The translations under genes were made by a program, and so were the position numbers. The notes beneath the pieces were generated by a model. That model was given only the letters and a program-made list of their open reading frames with translations, was not told the origin of the DNA and ran no database searches. Positions 20,391 to 31,518 of a stretch of 64,000 bases of DNA are shown here, one piece after another (position 1 is the first letter of the stretch; each line of letters begins with the position of its first letter). Source of the stretch: Pseudomonadota bacterium (GTDB taxonomy: Bacteria; Pseudomonadota; Gammaproteobacteria; Xanthomonadales; Xanthomonadaceae); assembly GCA_018241125.1 (NCBI GenBank), contig JAFEEL010000033.1, positions 62,001-126,000 on the forward strand, written 5' to 3'.

Positions 20391-21242
20391 ATGAGCGACC
20401 CGGGCATCCGGGTGGTCGTCGTCGGCCATCGCAGCGCGACCACGATCGAGGCGTGCCTGCGCCGCCTGCTCGCCGCCGAGGGCGTGGCCGAGGTGGTGGT
20501 GGTCGACAACGGTTCGGACGATGGCACGGTGGCGCTGGCCACGCGCATCGCCCAGCACGAACCGCGCCTGCGCGTGCAAGCGCATCCTGAAAACCCCGGC
20601 TTCGCCGCCGGCTGCAATGCCGGCGCGCTGGGCAGTACGCTGCCGTGGCTGGCCTTCGTCAATCCAGACTGTTACGTCGAAACCGACACCTTTGCGCGCA
20701 TGCTTGCTGTGATCGAAGGCATGCCGCAGATTGGCATGTTGGGCTGCGCGCTGGTCGACGCCGACGGGGTGGCGGATGCGGCGGTGCGGCGACGCGATCC
20801 ATCGCTGCGCCGGATCTTGTTCGCGCGCGCTGCGCGCAGTGCATTGCATGTCGCCAGCGACGGCAGTCCATTGCAGTGCGTGGATGCGATTTCCGGTGCG
20901 CTGATGCTGCTGCCGACCGCGGTGTTCACGCAGGTCGGTGGCTTCGATGCGGGCTACCGCCTGCACACCGAAGACCTCGACCTGTGCCGACGCATCCGCG
21001 CCGCCGGCTACACCGTCGCCATCGCCAACACCGTGCGCGTCACCCACCTGCGCGGCGTGTCCAGCCGCCGCCGACCGCTGTGGGTGGAGTGGCAGAAGCA
21101 CCGCGGGATGTGGCGCTATTTCAGGAAATTCGAAGCGTCCTCCACTGCGCTGTCGATGCGCGGCTTGCTGTGGGTGGCGCTGTGGATGCATTTCCTGCTG
21201 CTGTCAGCGCCGCGGTCGTGGTTGCGCACCGCGCGTGATTGA
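20391..21242 (+). CDS. Family 2 glycosyltransferase
   Basis: 283 residues from the ATG at 20391; a GTG at 20331 would extend it by 20. GT-A fold motifs in order: VVVVGHRSATTIEACLRR, VVDNGSDDGT, NPGFAAGCNAGA, a DxD-like NPDC, and HTEDLDLCRRIRAAGY with the catalytic acid. This pattern is seen in rhamnosyltransferase-like cell-surface polysaccharide enzymes. Donor and acceptor are unknown. It stands alone after gspD, followed by a repeat field, so I see no polysaccharide operon. Confidence 0.85.
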   Translation: MSDPGIRVVVVGHRSATTIEACLRRLLAAEGVAEVVVVDNGSDDGTVALATRIAQHEPRLRVQAHPENPGFAAGCNAGALGSTLPWLAFVNPDCYVETDTFARMLAVIEGMPQIGMLGCALVDADGVADAAVRRRDPSLRRILFARAARSALHVASDGSPLQCVDAISGALMLLPTAVFTQVGGFDAGYRLHTEDLDLCRRIRAAGYTVAIANTVRVTHLRGVSSRRRPLWVEWQKHRGMWRYFRKFEASSTALSMRGLLWVALWMHFLLLSAPRSWLRTARD

Positions 21243-21249
21243 AGGCGCG

Positions 21250-21480
21250 CCCTGTGGTTGTCATTCCAAACGCAGTGAGGAATCCGCCTTTTCTGTGGAG
21301 CCCAGAGCAAAAGCAGATCCCTCGCTGCGCTCGGGATGACATCGCTACGCTCGGGATGACATCGCTGCGCTCGGGATGACATCGCTACGCTCGGGATGAC
21401 ATCGCTGCGCTCGGGATGACATCGCTGCGCTCGGGATGACATCGCTACGCTCGGGATGACATCGCTGTGCCTTGGCTGAC
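21250..21480. repeat. Dispersed repeat ending in a 20-bp tandem array
   Basis: 21250-21340 resembles a common bacterial dispersed repeat (translated it reads HSKRSEES). From 21321 to 21480 a 20-bp unit (atcgctgcgctcgggatgac or its a/g variant at the seventh base) is repeated eight times; the first and last copies are divergent. There are no unique spacers, so it is not a CRISPR array. It fills most of the gap between the glycosyltransferase and pyrF. Confidence 0.9.
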
Positions 21481-21520
21481 ATGCCGGGCGCGCGCTGCAG
21501 CACGGCACCCACCGCGAAGT

Positions 21521-22348
21521 TCACCGATGGCGATTGATCGTATCGCGCAACTCACGCGCCGCCGTGCCGGCGGCATCGGCGAAATCCTCACCCGCGCTGG
21601 CGTACAAGATCGCCCGCGACGAACTCACGATCAGCCCGGTGCCGTCGGCGCTCTTGCCGTTGCGCAGCACCGCTTCCACGTCGCCGCCCTGCGCGCCGAT
21701 GCCGGGAATCAGCAGCGGCATGTCGCCGACGATGGCGCGCACCTCGCGCAGCTGCGCCGGCCAGGTCGCGCCCACGACCAGTGCGCAGTTGCCGTGGCCG
21801 TTCCATTGCGTGGCGACGGCCTGCGCGACGTGCTGGTACAGCGGGCGCTCGCGGCCGCGGTCGTCGCGCACGTCCAGATCCTGGAAATCGCCCGAGCCCG
21901 GATTCGATGTGCGGCACAGGATCACCACGCCCTTGTCGGCGCGATCGAGCAGCGGCTGCACCGAATCGCGACCGAGGTACGGGTTGGCCGTCACCGCATC
22001 GGCTTGGTAGCGGTCGAATGCTTCGATGGCGTAGTGGCTCGCGGTGCTGCCGATGTCGCCACGTTTGGCGTCGAGGATCACCGGGATTCCCGGGTGCGCG
22101 GCGTGGATGTGCGAGATCACGCCGGTGAGCGCGTCCTCCGCGCCCAGCGCGGCGAAGTGCGCGATCTGCGGCTTGAAGCTGCACACGTACTGGGCCGTTG
22201 CATCGACGATGGCGCGGCAGAACGCGAACACCGCGTCTGGATCGTCGCGCAGGTGTGCGGGGAACTTCGTCGGCTCGGGGTCGAGGCCGACACAGACCAG
22301 AGACTGCGCGGCGTGCCAGCGGGATCGGAGGGATTCGATGAAGGTCAT
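21521..22348 (-). CDS. pyrF: Orotidine-5'-phosphate decarboxylase (group 2)
   Basis: 275 residues, the longer group 2 form. It converts OMP to UMP in pyrimidine synthesis. The catalytic segment [10 protein letters not shown] (about 92-101) and the C-terminal phosphate-binding region (SSSRAILYA) are present. The ATG at 22348 overlaps the stop of the upstream PIN toxin gene by 4 bp (ATGA), so pyrF is translationally coupled to a toxin-antitoxin pair, an unusual arrangement for this gene. Confidence 0.96.
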   Translation of the reverse strand: MTFIESLRSRWHAAQSLVCVGLDPEPTKFPAHLRDDPDAVFAFCRAIVDATAQYVCSFKPQIAHFAALGAEDALTGVISHIHAAHPGIPVILDAKRGDIGSTASHYAIEAFDRYQADAVTANPYLGRDSVQPLLDRADKGVVILCRTSNPGSGDFQDLDVRDDRGRERPLYQHVAQAVATQWNGHGNCALVVGATWPAQLREVRAIVGDMPLLIPGIGAQGGDVEAVLRNGKSADGTGLIVSSSRAILYASAGEDFADAAGTAARELRDTINRHR

Positions 22349-22782
22349 GATCGGGGATTGTCGCGCAATTGCTTCAGGAATTCGGCGAGGGTGATGATGT
22401 CGAACTTCGTGTGGCCTGCCAGCGCCAACAGATCGCGATCGCCGCTGACCAGTCGCTGCGCGCGACCGGCCGCCGCCAGTTCGAGGAAGGCCATGTCCGC
22501 CGGATCGCGACAGACGGGCAGCTTCGGGCGTGGATCGGGGATGCGAACGCTGGTCGTCCAGGGCAGGTAATCGGCCAGCAGCTCGTGCTGGTCGGCGGGC
22601 GAAAGGCGGAATTTCGGGTAGGCCAGCACGCGCATCAGCTCAACGATGGTTTCGCTGCTAGCCAGCGGCTGAAACAGGCCGCCTTGCCACGCCTGACGCA
22701 GCCGATTGGCGCTATCGCTGCGGAACAGCAACGCCGACAACACCACGTTGCTGTCCAGCACCACGCGCAGCAGTGTGCTCAC
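22345..22782 (-). CDS. PIN-domain toxin
   Basis: 145 residues from a GTG at 22782 that overlaps the antitoxin stop by 4 bp (GTGA). The PIN fold acidic residues are visible: [13 protein letters not shown] near the N-terminus, [23 protein letters not shown], and [12 protein letters not shown]. This is the COG1569-type 'putative toxin component, PIN family'. Such proteins are metal-dependent RNases inhibited by the cognate antitoxin. The stop in turn overlaps pyrF by 4 bp. The frame stays open further upstream but there it is antisense-like repeat sequence. Confidence 0.85.
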   Translation of the reverse strand: MSTLLRVVLDSNVVLSALLFRSDSANRLRQAWQGGLFQPLASSETIVELMRVLAYPKFRLSPADQHELLADYLPWTTSVRIPDPRPKLPVCRDPADMAFLELAAAGRAQRLVSGDRDLLALAGHTKFDIITLAEFLKQLRDNPRS

Positions 22783-23081
22783 GGCTTGCGCTTGGCGGGT
22801 TTGCGCGATTTGGCGACGGGCTTGGCCGGATAACCTTGCTGCGGTTCCGCAACGCGCCGTGCGGTCCGGCGCGCCCACGCGATCGCATCCTCGACATCGG
22901 CCGCGCTCAGGTTCAATTCCGCCAACTTGGCGCGCACGGCATCGGCGCGCTGGATGCGCACAGGCGTCAGGATGATGACGCCGTCGCCGGCCTGCACGTC
23001 GAAATACTCGGCCACACCCACCGCGGCGGTGGCGGCTTTCGGCAGGGTGAGCTGGTTCTTGGCGGTGAGTTTGGCGAGCAT
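22779..23081 (-). CDS. AbrB/SpoVT-type antitoxin
   Basis: 100 residues from the ATG at 23081 (a TTG at 23096 is possible). The N-terminal MLAKLTAKNQLTLPKA is the AbrB swapped-hairpin DNA-binding pattern. The C-terminal half is a charged helix ending in a very basic tail ([14 protein letters not shown]). It would bind its own promoter and neutralise the PIN toxin encoded next. Operon order: antitoxin, toxin, pyrF. Confidence 0.82.
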   Translation of the reverse strand: MLAKLTAKNQLTLPKAATAAVGVAEYFDVQAGDGVIILTPVRIQRADAVRAKLAELNLSAADVEDAIAWARRTARRVAEPQQGYPAKPVAKSRKPAKRKP

Positions 23082-23230
23082 GGCGATTGGCGGCAAAGCA
23101 AGGATTCCTTACTTTCGTCCATCGCGTCGTGCAAGTCAAGGGTTGTGGGTGGTTCGCGACGGGATGCGTCCCTGCGCCTCCCGCCTGTTCAGTCTTGTCG
23201 CGGGACGGCGGGCAGGCAAAGACACGCGAT

Positions 23231-23490
23231 GACCAGCCTGCTGCTGTTGAGAAGCGCTTCCCGCCTGACCAGCCTGCGGCTGTTGAAAACCGCGGGGATG
23301 ACGCAATGGCAAAACCGCGCGCTGCGCGCGCGGGCGTATGTGATGAAAGGAATAAGGGCTCTGGATCCCCGCTTTCGCGGGGATGACGCAATCAGCGCGC
23401 GCTTACTACGCTCTTTCTGCCCGGCTTTGGATCCCCGCTTTCGCGGGGATGACGCAATGGCAAAACCGCGCGCTGCGCGCGCGGGCCATT
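23231..23490. repeat. Repeat-rich gap upstream of the AbrB gene
   Basis: A 44-bp segment (23291-23334) recurs exactly at 23442-23485. A palindrome of the form atccccgc-tttc-gcggggat occurs at 23366-23384 and 23431-23450, followed in each case by gacgcaat. The whole stretch from 23097 to 23493 holds no gene I can support; open frames across it read from repeats. Confidence 0.85.
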
Positions 23491-23493
23491 GCG

Positions 23494-25155
<1,662 letters not shown>

Positions 25156-25318
25156 TCGAATCTCCAAGGCGCGGGCGACGCCGGCGCGGATCGCCGAAGT
25201 CGCCGTAGACGGAAACCCGGAATTATACCTGCGATCGGCCCGGCTCCGGTCGCTGCGCGCAAGCGCAGGGGCCAGCGGCTACAATCCACAGTTCATCGCC
25301 GCAACCAAGGCCCGAATG

Positions 25319-26585
<1,267 letters not shown>

Positions 26586-26596
<11 letters not shown>

Positions 26597-26613
26597 GGAC
26601 GGAGGACAGATGG
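26586..26613. repeat. Purine-rich 7-bp array at the glyA stop
   Basis: Units cagagga, ctgagga, cggagga, cagatgg. The glyA TGA (26594-26596) is inside the second unit. It is nearly complementary to the array at 26713-26740, so the intergenic RNA could fold into a stem of more than 20 bp. Confidence 0.85.
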
Positions 26614-26712
26614 AAGTCTGTAGGCAGTGGTCAGAAGGTAGGGTCGCGTCATCGACGCTCGTCTCGACGGAAGTTTCTTGCTTCGACTGTTTACCGGTGA
26701 CCGAATACATTT

Positions 26713-26740
26713 CTGTCCTCTGTCCTCTGTCCTCCGTCGC
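26713..26740. repeat. Pyrimidine-rich 7-bp array before nrdR
   Basis: Units ctgtcct x3 and ccgtcgc, ending five bases before the nrdR ATG at 26746. No Shine-Dalgarno is visible between the array and the start codon. Confidence 0.85.
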
Positions 26741-26745
26741 CTGAA

Positions 26746-27276
26746 ATGCATTGCCCCTTCTGCCAGCACGAAGACACCCGCGTCATCGATTCGCGCCTGA
26801 CCGAAGACGGCGGCACGGTGCGGCGGCGGCGCGAGTGCCCGGCCTGCGGCGAGCGCTTCAACACCTTCGAGAACGCGGAACTGAAGCTGCCGGCGGTAGT
26901 GAAGAACGACGGTCGTCGCGAGGCGTTCGACGAGGCCAAGCTGCGCACCAGCTTCGAGCGCGCGCTGCAAAAGCGCCCGGTGTCGCCCGAGCAGGTCGAT
27001 ACGGCGGTGCGCCACGTCCAGCACCTGCTGCGCCTGCGCGGCGAGCGCGAGATTCCCTCGCGGCGGATCGGCGAGCTGGTGATGGCCGAACTCAAGCCGC
27101 TCGATCAGGTCGCTTATGTGCGCTTTGCCTCGGTGTACCGCGCCTTCGAGGACGTGGCCGCGTTCCGCGCCGAGATCGACCAGCTCGAACGCGATCTGCC
27201 GCATTTGACCGGCTTGCAGTTGCCGTTGCTGGAGGAACCACTCGAACCGGAAAGGCCGGTGCGGGCGAAGCGGTGA
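26746..27276 (+). CDS. nrdR: Transcriptional repressor NrdR
   Basis: 176 residues. The zinc ribbon has CPFC at 3-6 and CPAC at 31-34, followed by the ATP-cone domain ([20 protein letters not shown] onward). NrdR senses ATP/dATP and represses ribonucleotide reductase operons by binding NrdR boxes. Neighbouring riboflavin genes downstream are the usual context in gammaproteobacteria (nrdR-ribD). The tail ([15 protein letters not shown]) is longer than in E. coli. It has no Shine-Dalgarno; a pyrimidine-rich 7-bp array abuts the start. Confidence 0.96.
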   Translation: MHCPFCQHEDTRVIDSRLTEDGGTVRRRRECPACGERFNTFENAELKLPAVVKNDGRREAFDEAKLRTSFERALQKRPVSPEQVDTAVRHVQHLLRLRGEREIPSRRIGELVMAELKPLDQVAYVRFASVYRAFEDVAAFRAEIDQLERDLPHLTGLQLPLLEEPLEPERPVRAKR

Positions 27277-27282
27277 GGTTGC

Positions 27283-27353
27283 TGCATGTGAGTTGTGATT
27301 GTGCGTTGCGAGTTTGGAGTCGTGAGTGGTCGGTCGGGCGTGGTGAGTTGTGA
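27283..27353. repeat. Degenerate G/T-rich 7-bp array after nrdR
   Basis: From about 27290 the sequence parses as 7-mers of the type gagttgt, gattgtg, cgttgcg, agtttgg, agtcgtg, agtggtc, ending near agttgtg and agccgtg. It is too degenerate to be certain, but the phase and its place just after a stop codon match the clearer arrays. Confidence 0.45.
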
Positions 27354-27366
27354 GCCGTGACACGCC

Positions 27367-27457
27367 TCCTCCCCCGCTTGCGGGGGAGGATTGAGGTGGG
27401 GGCTGCTTTTGTGGGCGTACCCCCCCATCCCAACCTTCCCCCGCAAGCGGGGGAAGG
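27367..27457. repeat. Paired REP-like palindromes before ribD
   Basis: Two perfect 11-bp hairpins, 27367-27377 with 27380-27390 and 27434-27444 with 27447-27457, each with a two-base loop, separated by a G/C-rich spacer. This is the paired-hairpin structure of a bacterial interspersed mosaic element. Readthrough from nrdR into ribD would have to pass it. Confidence 0.85.
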
Positions 27458-27558
27458 AGCCACATCGCGACTTCGGCTGGAATTGTTTTTCAATCGGCAA
27501 CGCCGCTCCGGTGGTTGCAAACAGACCCGTCTGCAAAACCGTTGAGACTGTAACCCCG

Positions 27559-28716
27559 ATGACCGCTTCCCCGAATCCCGAATCCCGAGTCCCGAGTCCC
27601 GGCTCGCCAGTCCCGAGTCCCGGCTTTTCCGCCAGCGACCACGCGCTGATGGCACGGGCGCTGCAGCTGGCCGAGCGCGGTGCGTACACCGCGCGCCCCA
27701 ATCCGATGGTCGGCTGCGTGATCGCGCATGGCGATGAGGTGGTTGGCGAAGGCTGGCATGTGCGCGCGGGCGAGCCGCATGCCGAACCGCTGGCGCTGGC
27801 CGCTGCTGGCGAACGGGCGAAGGGCGCCACCGCCTACGTCACGTTGGAGCCGTGCGCGCATGAGGGCCGCACGCCACCGTGCGCGCCGCAACTGATCGCG
27901 GCGGGTCTGGCGCGGGTGGTGGTGGCCTGTGGCGATCCGTTCCCGCAGGTCGCCGGGCAAGGCATCGCCGCGCTGCAAGCGGCCGGCATCGCGGTGCAAA
28001 CCGGGCTGCTGGAGACGCAAGCGCGCGAGCTCAACCGCGGTTTCTTCTCGCGCATCCAGCGCGGACGCCCGTGGGTGCGGGTGAAGCTGGCGACCAGTCT
28101 CGACGGCCGCACCGCGCTGGCTTCCGGTGAATCCAAATGGATCAGCTCGCACGCCTCGCGCCTGGACGTGCAGCGCTGGCGTGCGCGCAGCGGCGCGTTG
28201 CTGACGGCCAGCGGCACGGTGCTCAAGGACGACCCGCAGCTCACCGTGCGCATGGACGATGACGCAGCCTTCGCGCCGCCGCTGCGGGTGGTGCTCGATC
28301 CGGGATTGGCCATTCCCGAAGGCTCGAAGGTACTGGACGCCAACGCGCCGACCCTGCTGTTGCATGCGCCCGGAGCGCGCGTGCCGCAGTACCTGCGCGG
28401 TCGCGACCACGCGCCGATCCCGGCCGAGGGCGGCATCCTGCTCGATCTGCAAGCGGTGCTGCAACTGCTCGCCCAGCGCGGCATCAACGAGGTGCTGACC
28501 GAAGCCGGCGCCACCGTGTGTGGCGGGCTGCTCAAGGCCGGCCTCGTCGATGAGCTGCTGTTGTACGTCGTGCCGGTGTTGCTGGGCGCGCACGGCAAGC
28601 CGCTGTTCGACGGTTGGGACGCGGCGACGATGGCGCAGCGTTTCGACATGGAGATCGTCGAAGCGCGCCGGGTCGGCACCGACCTGCGCCTGCTGCTGCG
28701 GCCAAAGGGGCGTTGA
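27559..28716 (+). CDS. ribD: Bifunctional riboflavin deaminase/reductase RibD
   Basis: 385 residues from the ATG at 27559. The deaminase domain has the zinc site HAE in GEPHAEPLAL and PCAHEGRTPPC; the reductase domain follows from about 180 (VKLATSLDGRTAL). It catalyses steps two and three of riboflavin synthesis. Residues 5-21 ([17 protein letters not shown]) are translated from a 7-bp tandem array, an extension absent from typical RibD. An ATG at 27649 (MARALQLAERG) would start close to the conserved domain. The stop overlaps the ribE ATG by one base. Confidence 0.94.
   Translation: MTASPNPESRVPSPGSPVPSPGFSASDHALMARALQLAERGAYTARPNPMVGCVIAHGDEVVGEGWHVRAGEPHAEPLALAAAGERAKGATAYVTLEPCAHEGRTPPCAPQLIAAGLARVVVACGDPFPQVAGQGIAALQAAGIAVQTGLLETQARELNRGFFSRIQRGRPWVRVKLATSLDGRTALASGESKWISSHASRLDVQRWRARSGALLTASGTVLKDDPQLTVRMDDDAAFAPPLRVVLDPGLAIPEGSKVLDANAPTLLLHAPGARVPQYLRGRDHAPIPAEGGILLDLQAVLQLLAQRGINEVLTEAGATVCGGLLKAGLVDELLLYVVPVLLGAHGKPLFDGWDAATMAQRFDMEIVEARRVGTDLRLLLRPKGR
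27573..27621. repeat. 7-bp array inside the ribD 5' end
   Basis: Seven units: gaatccc x2, gagtccc x2, ggctcgc, cagtccc, gagtccc. It lies in frame within the putative ribD coding region. Because seven is not a multiple of three, a single unit gained or lost would shift the frame of anything translated from the upstream ATG. Confidence 0.88.
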
Positions 28717-29318
28717 TGTTCACCGGGCTCGTGCAGGCGGTCGGGCGCATCGCGGATCGCGATGCACGCGGCGGCGATGTGCGGCTGTGCGTCGATCCGC
28801 GTGATCTGCCGATCGCCGAGGTCGTGCTCGGCGAGAGCATCGCGGTGTCTGGCGTTTGCCTGACGGTCGTTTCCTTCGATGCGCGAAAGCTGGCGTTCGA
28901 CGTATCCAACGAGACGTTGGCGTTGACCACGCTGGGCGCGCTGCCCATCGGCGCGGCGGTGAACCTGGAGCGCGCGCTGCGCCCGAGCGATCGCCTCGGC
29001 GGGCATTTCGTCTCCGGCCACGTCGATGGGCTCGGCCATGTGCTCTCGATCATCGACGATGCACGCTCGCAGCGCTGGCGCTTCGCCGCACCGCATGCGC
29101 TGCTGCGCTACATCGCCAGCAAGGGTTCGATCTGCGTGGACGGCGTGAGCCTGACGGTGAACGCGGTCGATGCCGAAGGCTTCGAGGTCAACCTGATCCC
29201 GCACACGCTGGCGCATACCGCGTTCGCCTCCACGCGCGTAGGCGATGCGGTGAATCTGGAAGTCGATCTGCTGGCGCGGTATGTGGAGAGGCTGCTGAAG
29301 GCTGAGAATGGGGAATAG
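28716..29318 (+). CDS. ribE: Riboflavin synthase, alpha subunit
   Basis: 200 residues from the ATG at 28716 (MFTGLVQ, the standard start). Two lumazine-binding repeats: GVCLTVVSFD and SGHVDGLGHV in the first half, then VDGVSLTVNAVD and NLIPHTLAHTAF. It dismutates two lumazines to riboflavin. The stop TAG is created by a 7-bp array (unit gggaata), so the last residues are repeat-encoded. Confidence 0.96.
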   Translation: MFTGLVQAVGRIADRDARGGDVRLCVDPRDLPIAEVVLGESIAVSGVCLTVVSFDARKLAFDVSNETLALTTLGALPIGAAVNLERALRPSDRLGGHFVSGHVDGLGHVLSIIDDARSQRWRFAAPHALLRYIASKGSICVDGVSLTVNAVDAEGFEVNLIPHTLAHTAFASTRVGDAVNLEVDLLARYVERLLKAENGE

Positions 29319-29359
29319 GGAATAGGGAATAGGGAAGAGGGAAGAGGGAAGAGGGAAGA
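29311..29359. repeat. Purine-rich 7-bp array at the ribE stop
   Basis: Seven units: gggaata x3, gggaaga x4. The ribE stop TAG (29316-29318) is inside it. It is complementary in pattern to the array at 29404-29445. Confidence 0.92.
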
Positions 29360-29403
29360 GCCGAAGCCCGGGCCGCTTTCCACCGTCACATACCCGGTAA
29401 AAT

Positions 29404-29445
29404 CTCCCGTCTCCCGTCTCCCGTCTCCCGCTTCCCAGTTCCCTA
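29404..29445. repeat. Pyrimidine-rich 7-bp array before ribBA
   Basis: Six units: ctcccgt x3, ctcccgc, ttcccag, ttcccta, ending three bases before the ribBA ATG at 29449. No Shine-Dalgarno separates it from the start codon. The final units are the reverse complement of the ribE-side gggaata unit in a different phase. Confidence 0.9.
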
Positions 29446-29448
29446 CCC

Positions 29449-30555
29449 ATGCCCTTCTCCCCCATCCCCGAACTGCTCGCCGACATCGCCGCCGGCAAGA
29501 TGGTCGTCGTGGTCGACGATGAAGACCGCGAGAACGAGGGCGACCTGATCATGGCCGCCGAGCTGGTGCGGCCATCGGATGTCAACTTCATGGTCACCCA
29601 CGCGCGCGGGCTGGTGTGCCTGGCGCTCACGCGCGAGCGCTGCCGCCAACTCGCGCTGCCACCGATGGTGGCGCACAACCGCTCGCAACATCACACCAAC
29701 TTCACGGTGTCGATCGAGGCCGCCGAAGGGGTATCGACCGGCATCAGCGCCTACGACCGCGCGCACACCATCCGCACCGCAGTGGCGCCGGCCGCGCGCC
29801 CCGACGATCTCGTGCAGCCCGGCCACATCTTTCCGCTGATGGCCCAGCCCGGCGGCGTGCTAAGCCGCGCCGGGCACACCGAGGCGGCCGCCGATCTGTC
29901 ACAGCTGGCGGGGCTGGAACCGGCCGGCGTGCTGGTGGAAATCCTCAACGCCGATGGTTCGATGGCGCGCCGCCCGCAACTGGAAGCGTTCGCCGGCGAG
30001 CACGGCTTGAAGATGGGCTCGATCGAGGCGTTGATCCGCCACCGGCTGGCCACCGAGCACACCATCGAGCGCGTGGACGAACGCGCCATCGACACGCCGT
30101 TCGGACCGTTCCGGTTGGTGTCGTATCGGGATCGCCTCAGTCACGCCATCCACTTCGCGATGGTGCGCGGCACGCCGTGCATCGACGTGCCCACGCTGGT
30201 GCGCGTGCACGTGGGCAATCCACTGGCCGACGTGCTGCATTGGCAGCGCGCCGATTTCGGCATCCCCGTGGGCGATGCACTGCATGCGATCGCTGATGCC
30301 TGCTGCGGCGTGCTGGTGGTGCTCAACGAGCCGCAAGCGCCTGCGGCGCTGCTGGCGCGCGTCCAGCAGCAAGCCGCGCACGAGCCGCAGCCGTTGGCTA
30401 CCACCGAGTGGCGGCGCACCGGTGCCGGTTCGCAGATCCTCGCCGACCTCGGCTTGCGCCGCCTGCGCGTATTGGGCGTGCCGCGCCGGCAGGTGGGCTT
30501 GGGCGGGTTCGGGCTGGAGGTCGTGGAATACGTCGAGCCGCCCGCGGCGCGATAG
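29449..30555 (+). CDS. ribBA: 3,4-dihydroxy-2-butanone-4-phosphate synthase with degenerate GTP cyclohydrolase II domain
   Basis: 368 residues. The RibB half is complete: DDEDRENEGDLIMAAE, THARGLVCLAL, GVSTGISAYDRAHTI and GHTEAAADL. The RibA half (about 205-368) keeps its overall length, but the zinc-binding cysteines of GTP cyclohydrolase II (normally in a C...CDC context after RVHSE) are replaced: the matching region reads RVHVGNPLADVLHW. The protein is therefore probably a RibB with a non-catalytic C-terminal domain; a separate RibA would be needed elsewhere. Confidence 0.9.
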   Translation: MPFSPIPELLADIAAGKMVVVVDDEDRENEGDLIMAAELVRPSDVNFMVTHARGLVCLALTRERCRQLALPPMVAHNRSQHHTNFTVSIEAAEGVSTGISAYDRAHTIRTAVAPAARPDDLVQPGHIFPLMAQPGGVLSRAGHTEAAADLSQLAGLEPAGVLVEILNADGSMARRPQLEAFAGEHGLKMGSIEALIRHRLATEHTIERVDERAIDTPFGPFRLVSYRDRLSHAIHFAMVRGTPCIDVPTLVRVHVGNPLADVLHWQRADFGIPVGDALHAIADACCGVLVVLNEPQAPAALLARVQQQAAHEPQPLATTEWRRTGAGSQILADLGLRRLRVLGVPRRQVGLGGFGLEVVEYVEPPAAR

Positions 30556-30582
30556 ACTGGCGGCCCCGCATCGGAAAGCCCC

Positions 30583-31050
30583 ATGAGCCACTCCGAAGGC
30601 GAGCTGCGCGCCCCCGAAGGCGCCCGCTTCGCCATCCTCGCCAGCCGCTGGAATCCGCGCATCGTCGATGTGCTGGTCGCAGGCGCGCTGCGCGCATTCG
30701 CCGAGCACGGCGTGGCCGAGGCCGCGGTGGACGTGGTGCGCGTGCCCGGCGCCTGGGAGTTGCCGATGGCGGCCGCGAAGCTCGCATCCGCCCAGCGTCA
30801 TGCCGGCATTGTCGCGCTGGGCTGCGTGGTGCGCGGGCAAACCCGGCACTACGAACACGTCGCCGACGAATGCGCGCGCGGCTTGATGCACGTGGCGCTG
30901 GATACCGGCGTGCCGGTGGCCAATGGCGTGCTCGCGGTCGAACACCACGACCACGCGCTGGCTCGCGCGGGCGGCAATCACGGCAACAAGGGCGAGGAAG
31001 CGGCGCTGGTCGCACTGGAAATGAGCAGCTTGTTCGCGAGGATCGCATGA
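30583..31050 (+). CDS. ribH: 6,7-dimethyl-8-ribityllumazine synthase
   Basis: 155 residues. It condenses the RibBA product with the RibD product to give lumazine. Motifs: [11 protein letters not shown] (substrate binding), [21 protein letters not shown], and the catalytic region [19 protein letters not shown] followed by GNKGEEAA. The stop overlaps the nusB ATG by 4 bp. Confidence 0.96.
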   Translation: MSHSEGELRAPEGARFAILASRWNPRIVDVLVAGALRAFAEHGVAEAAVDVVRVPGAWELPMAAAKLASAQRHAGIVALGCVVRGQTRHYEHVADECARGLMHVALDTGVPVANGVLAVEHHDHALARAGGNHGNKGEEAALVALEMSSLFARIA

Positions 31051-31511
31051 GTCATCCCCATCGCCCCGACGGCATCGACCCGGCCGCGCGTTCGCGCTCG
31101 CGCCGTCGCGCCTTGCAGGCGTTGTACGCGTGGCAAATGGCGCAGGCACCGATCGAACAGGTGATCGCGCAGTTCCAGCACGAGCAGGACATGGAGATCG
31201 CCGATCTGGCCTACTTCGAGGACCTCGTGCGCGGTGTCGGCGCGCATGTGGCCGACCTCGACGGCAAGCTCGCCGGATTCCTCGATCGCGGCGTGGAGGC
31301 AGTGGACCCGATCGAGCGCGCGATCTTGCGCATCGCCGCGTACGAACTGCTGCATCGCCCCGACGTGCCGTATCGCGTGGTGCTCAACGAGGCCATCGAA
31401 TCGGCCAAGCGCTTTGGCTCCGATCAAGGCCATACCTACGTCAATGGCGTGCTCGACAAGGCGGCAGTGAGCTGGCGCGCAGTCGAAGCGGGCGCGGCGC
31501 GCAAGCGCTGA
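31047..31511 (+). CDS. nusB: Transcription antitermination factor NusB
   Basis: 154 residues from the ATG at 31047 (ATGA overlap with ribH). An all-helical NusB domain: [13 protein letters not shown] at the N-terminus, [21 protein letters not shown] and [25 protein letters not shown] at the C-terminus. With NusE it binds boxA RNA in rRNA antitermination. Order ribH-nusB-thiL-pgpA is the normal gammaproteobacterial one. Confidence 0.96.
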   Translation: MSHPHRPDGIDPAARSRSRRRALQALYAWQMAQAPIEQVIAQFQHEQDMEIADLAYFEDLVRGVGAHVADLDGKLAGFLDRGVEAVDPIERAILRIAAYELLHRPDVPYRVVLNEAIESAKRFGSDQGHTYVNGVLDKAAVSWRAVEAGAARKR

Positions 31512-31518
31512 AAAGCCG

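Noticed and set aside
17570..20662. 1030-residue reverse frame opposite gspN and gspD
   Set aside because: Antisense shadow with His/Arg/Ala-rich composition and no domain.
21321..21480. CRISPR-like array of 20-bp repeats
   Set aside because: Units are contiguous with no unique spacers and no cas genes are near.
27458..27558. FMN riboswitch before the rib genes
   Set aside because: The conserved FMN aptamer segments are absent; only a short cagacccgtctg palindrome is seen.
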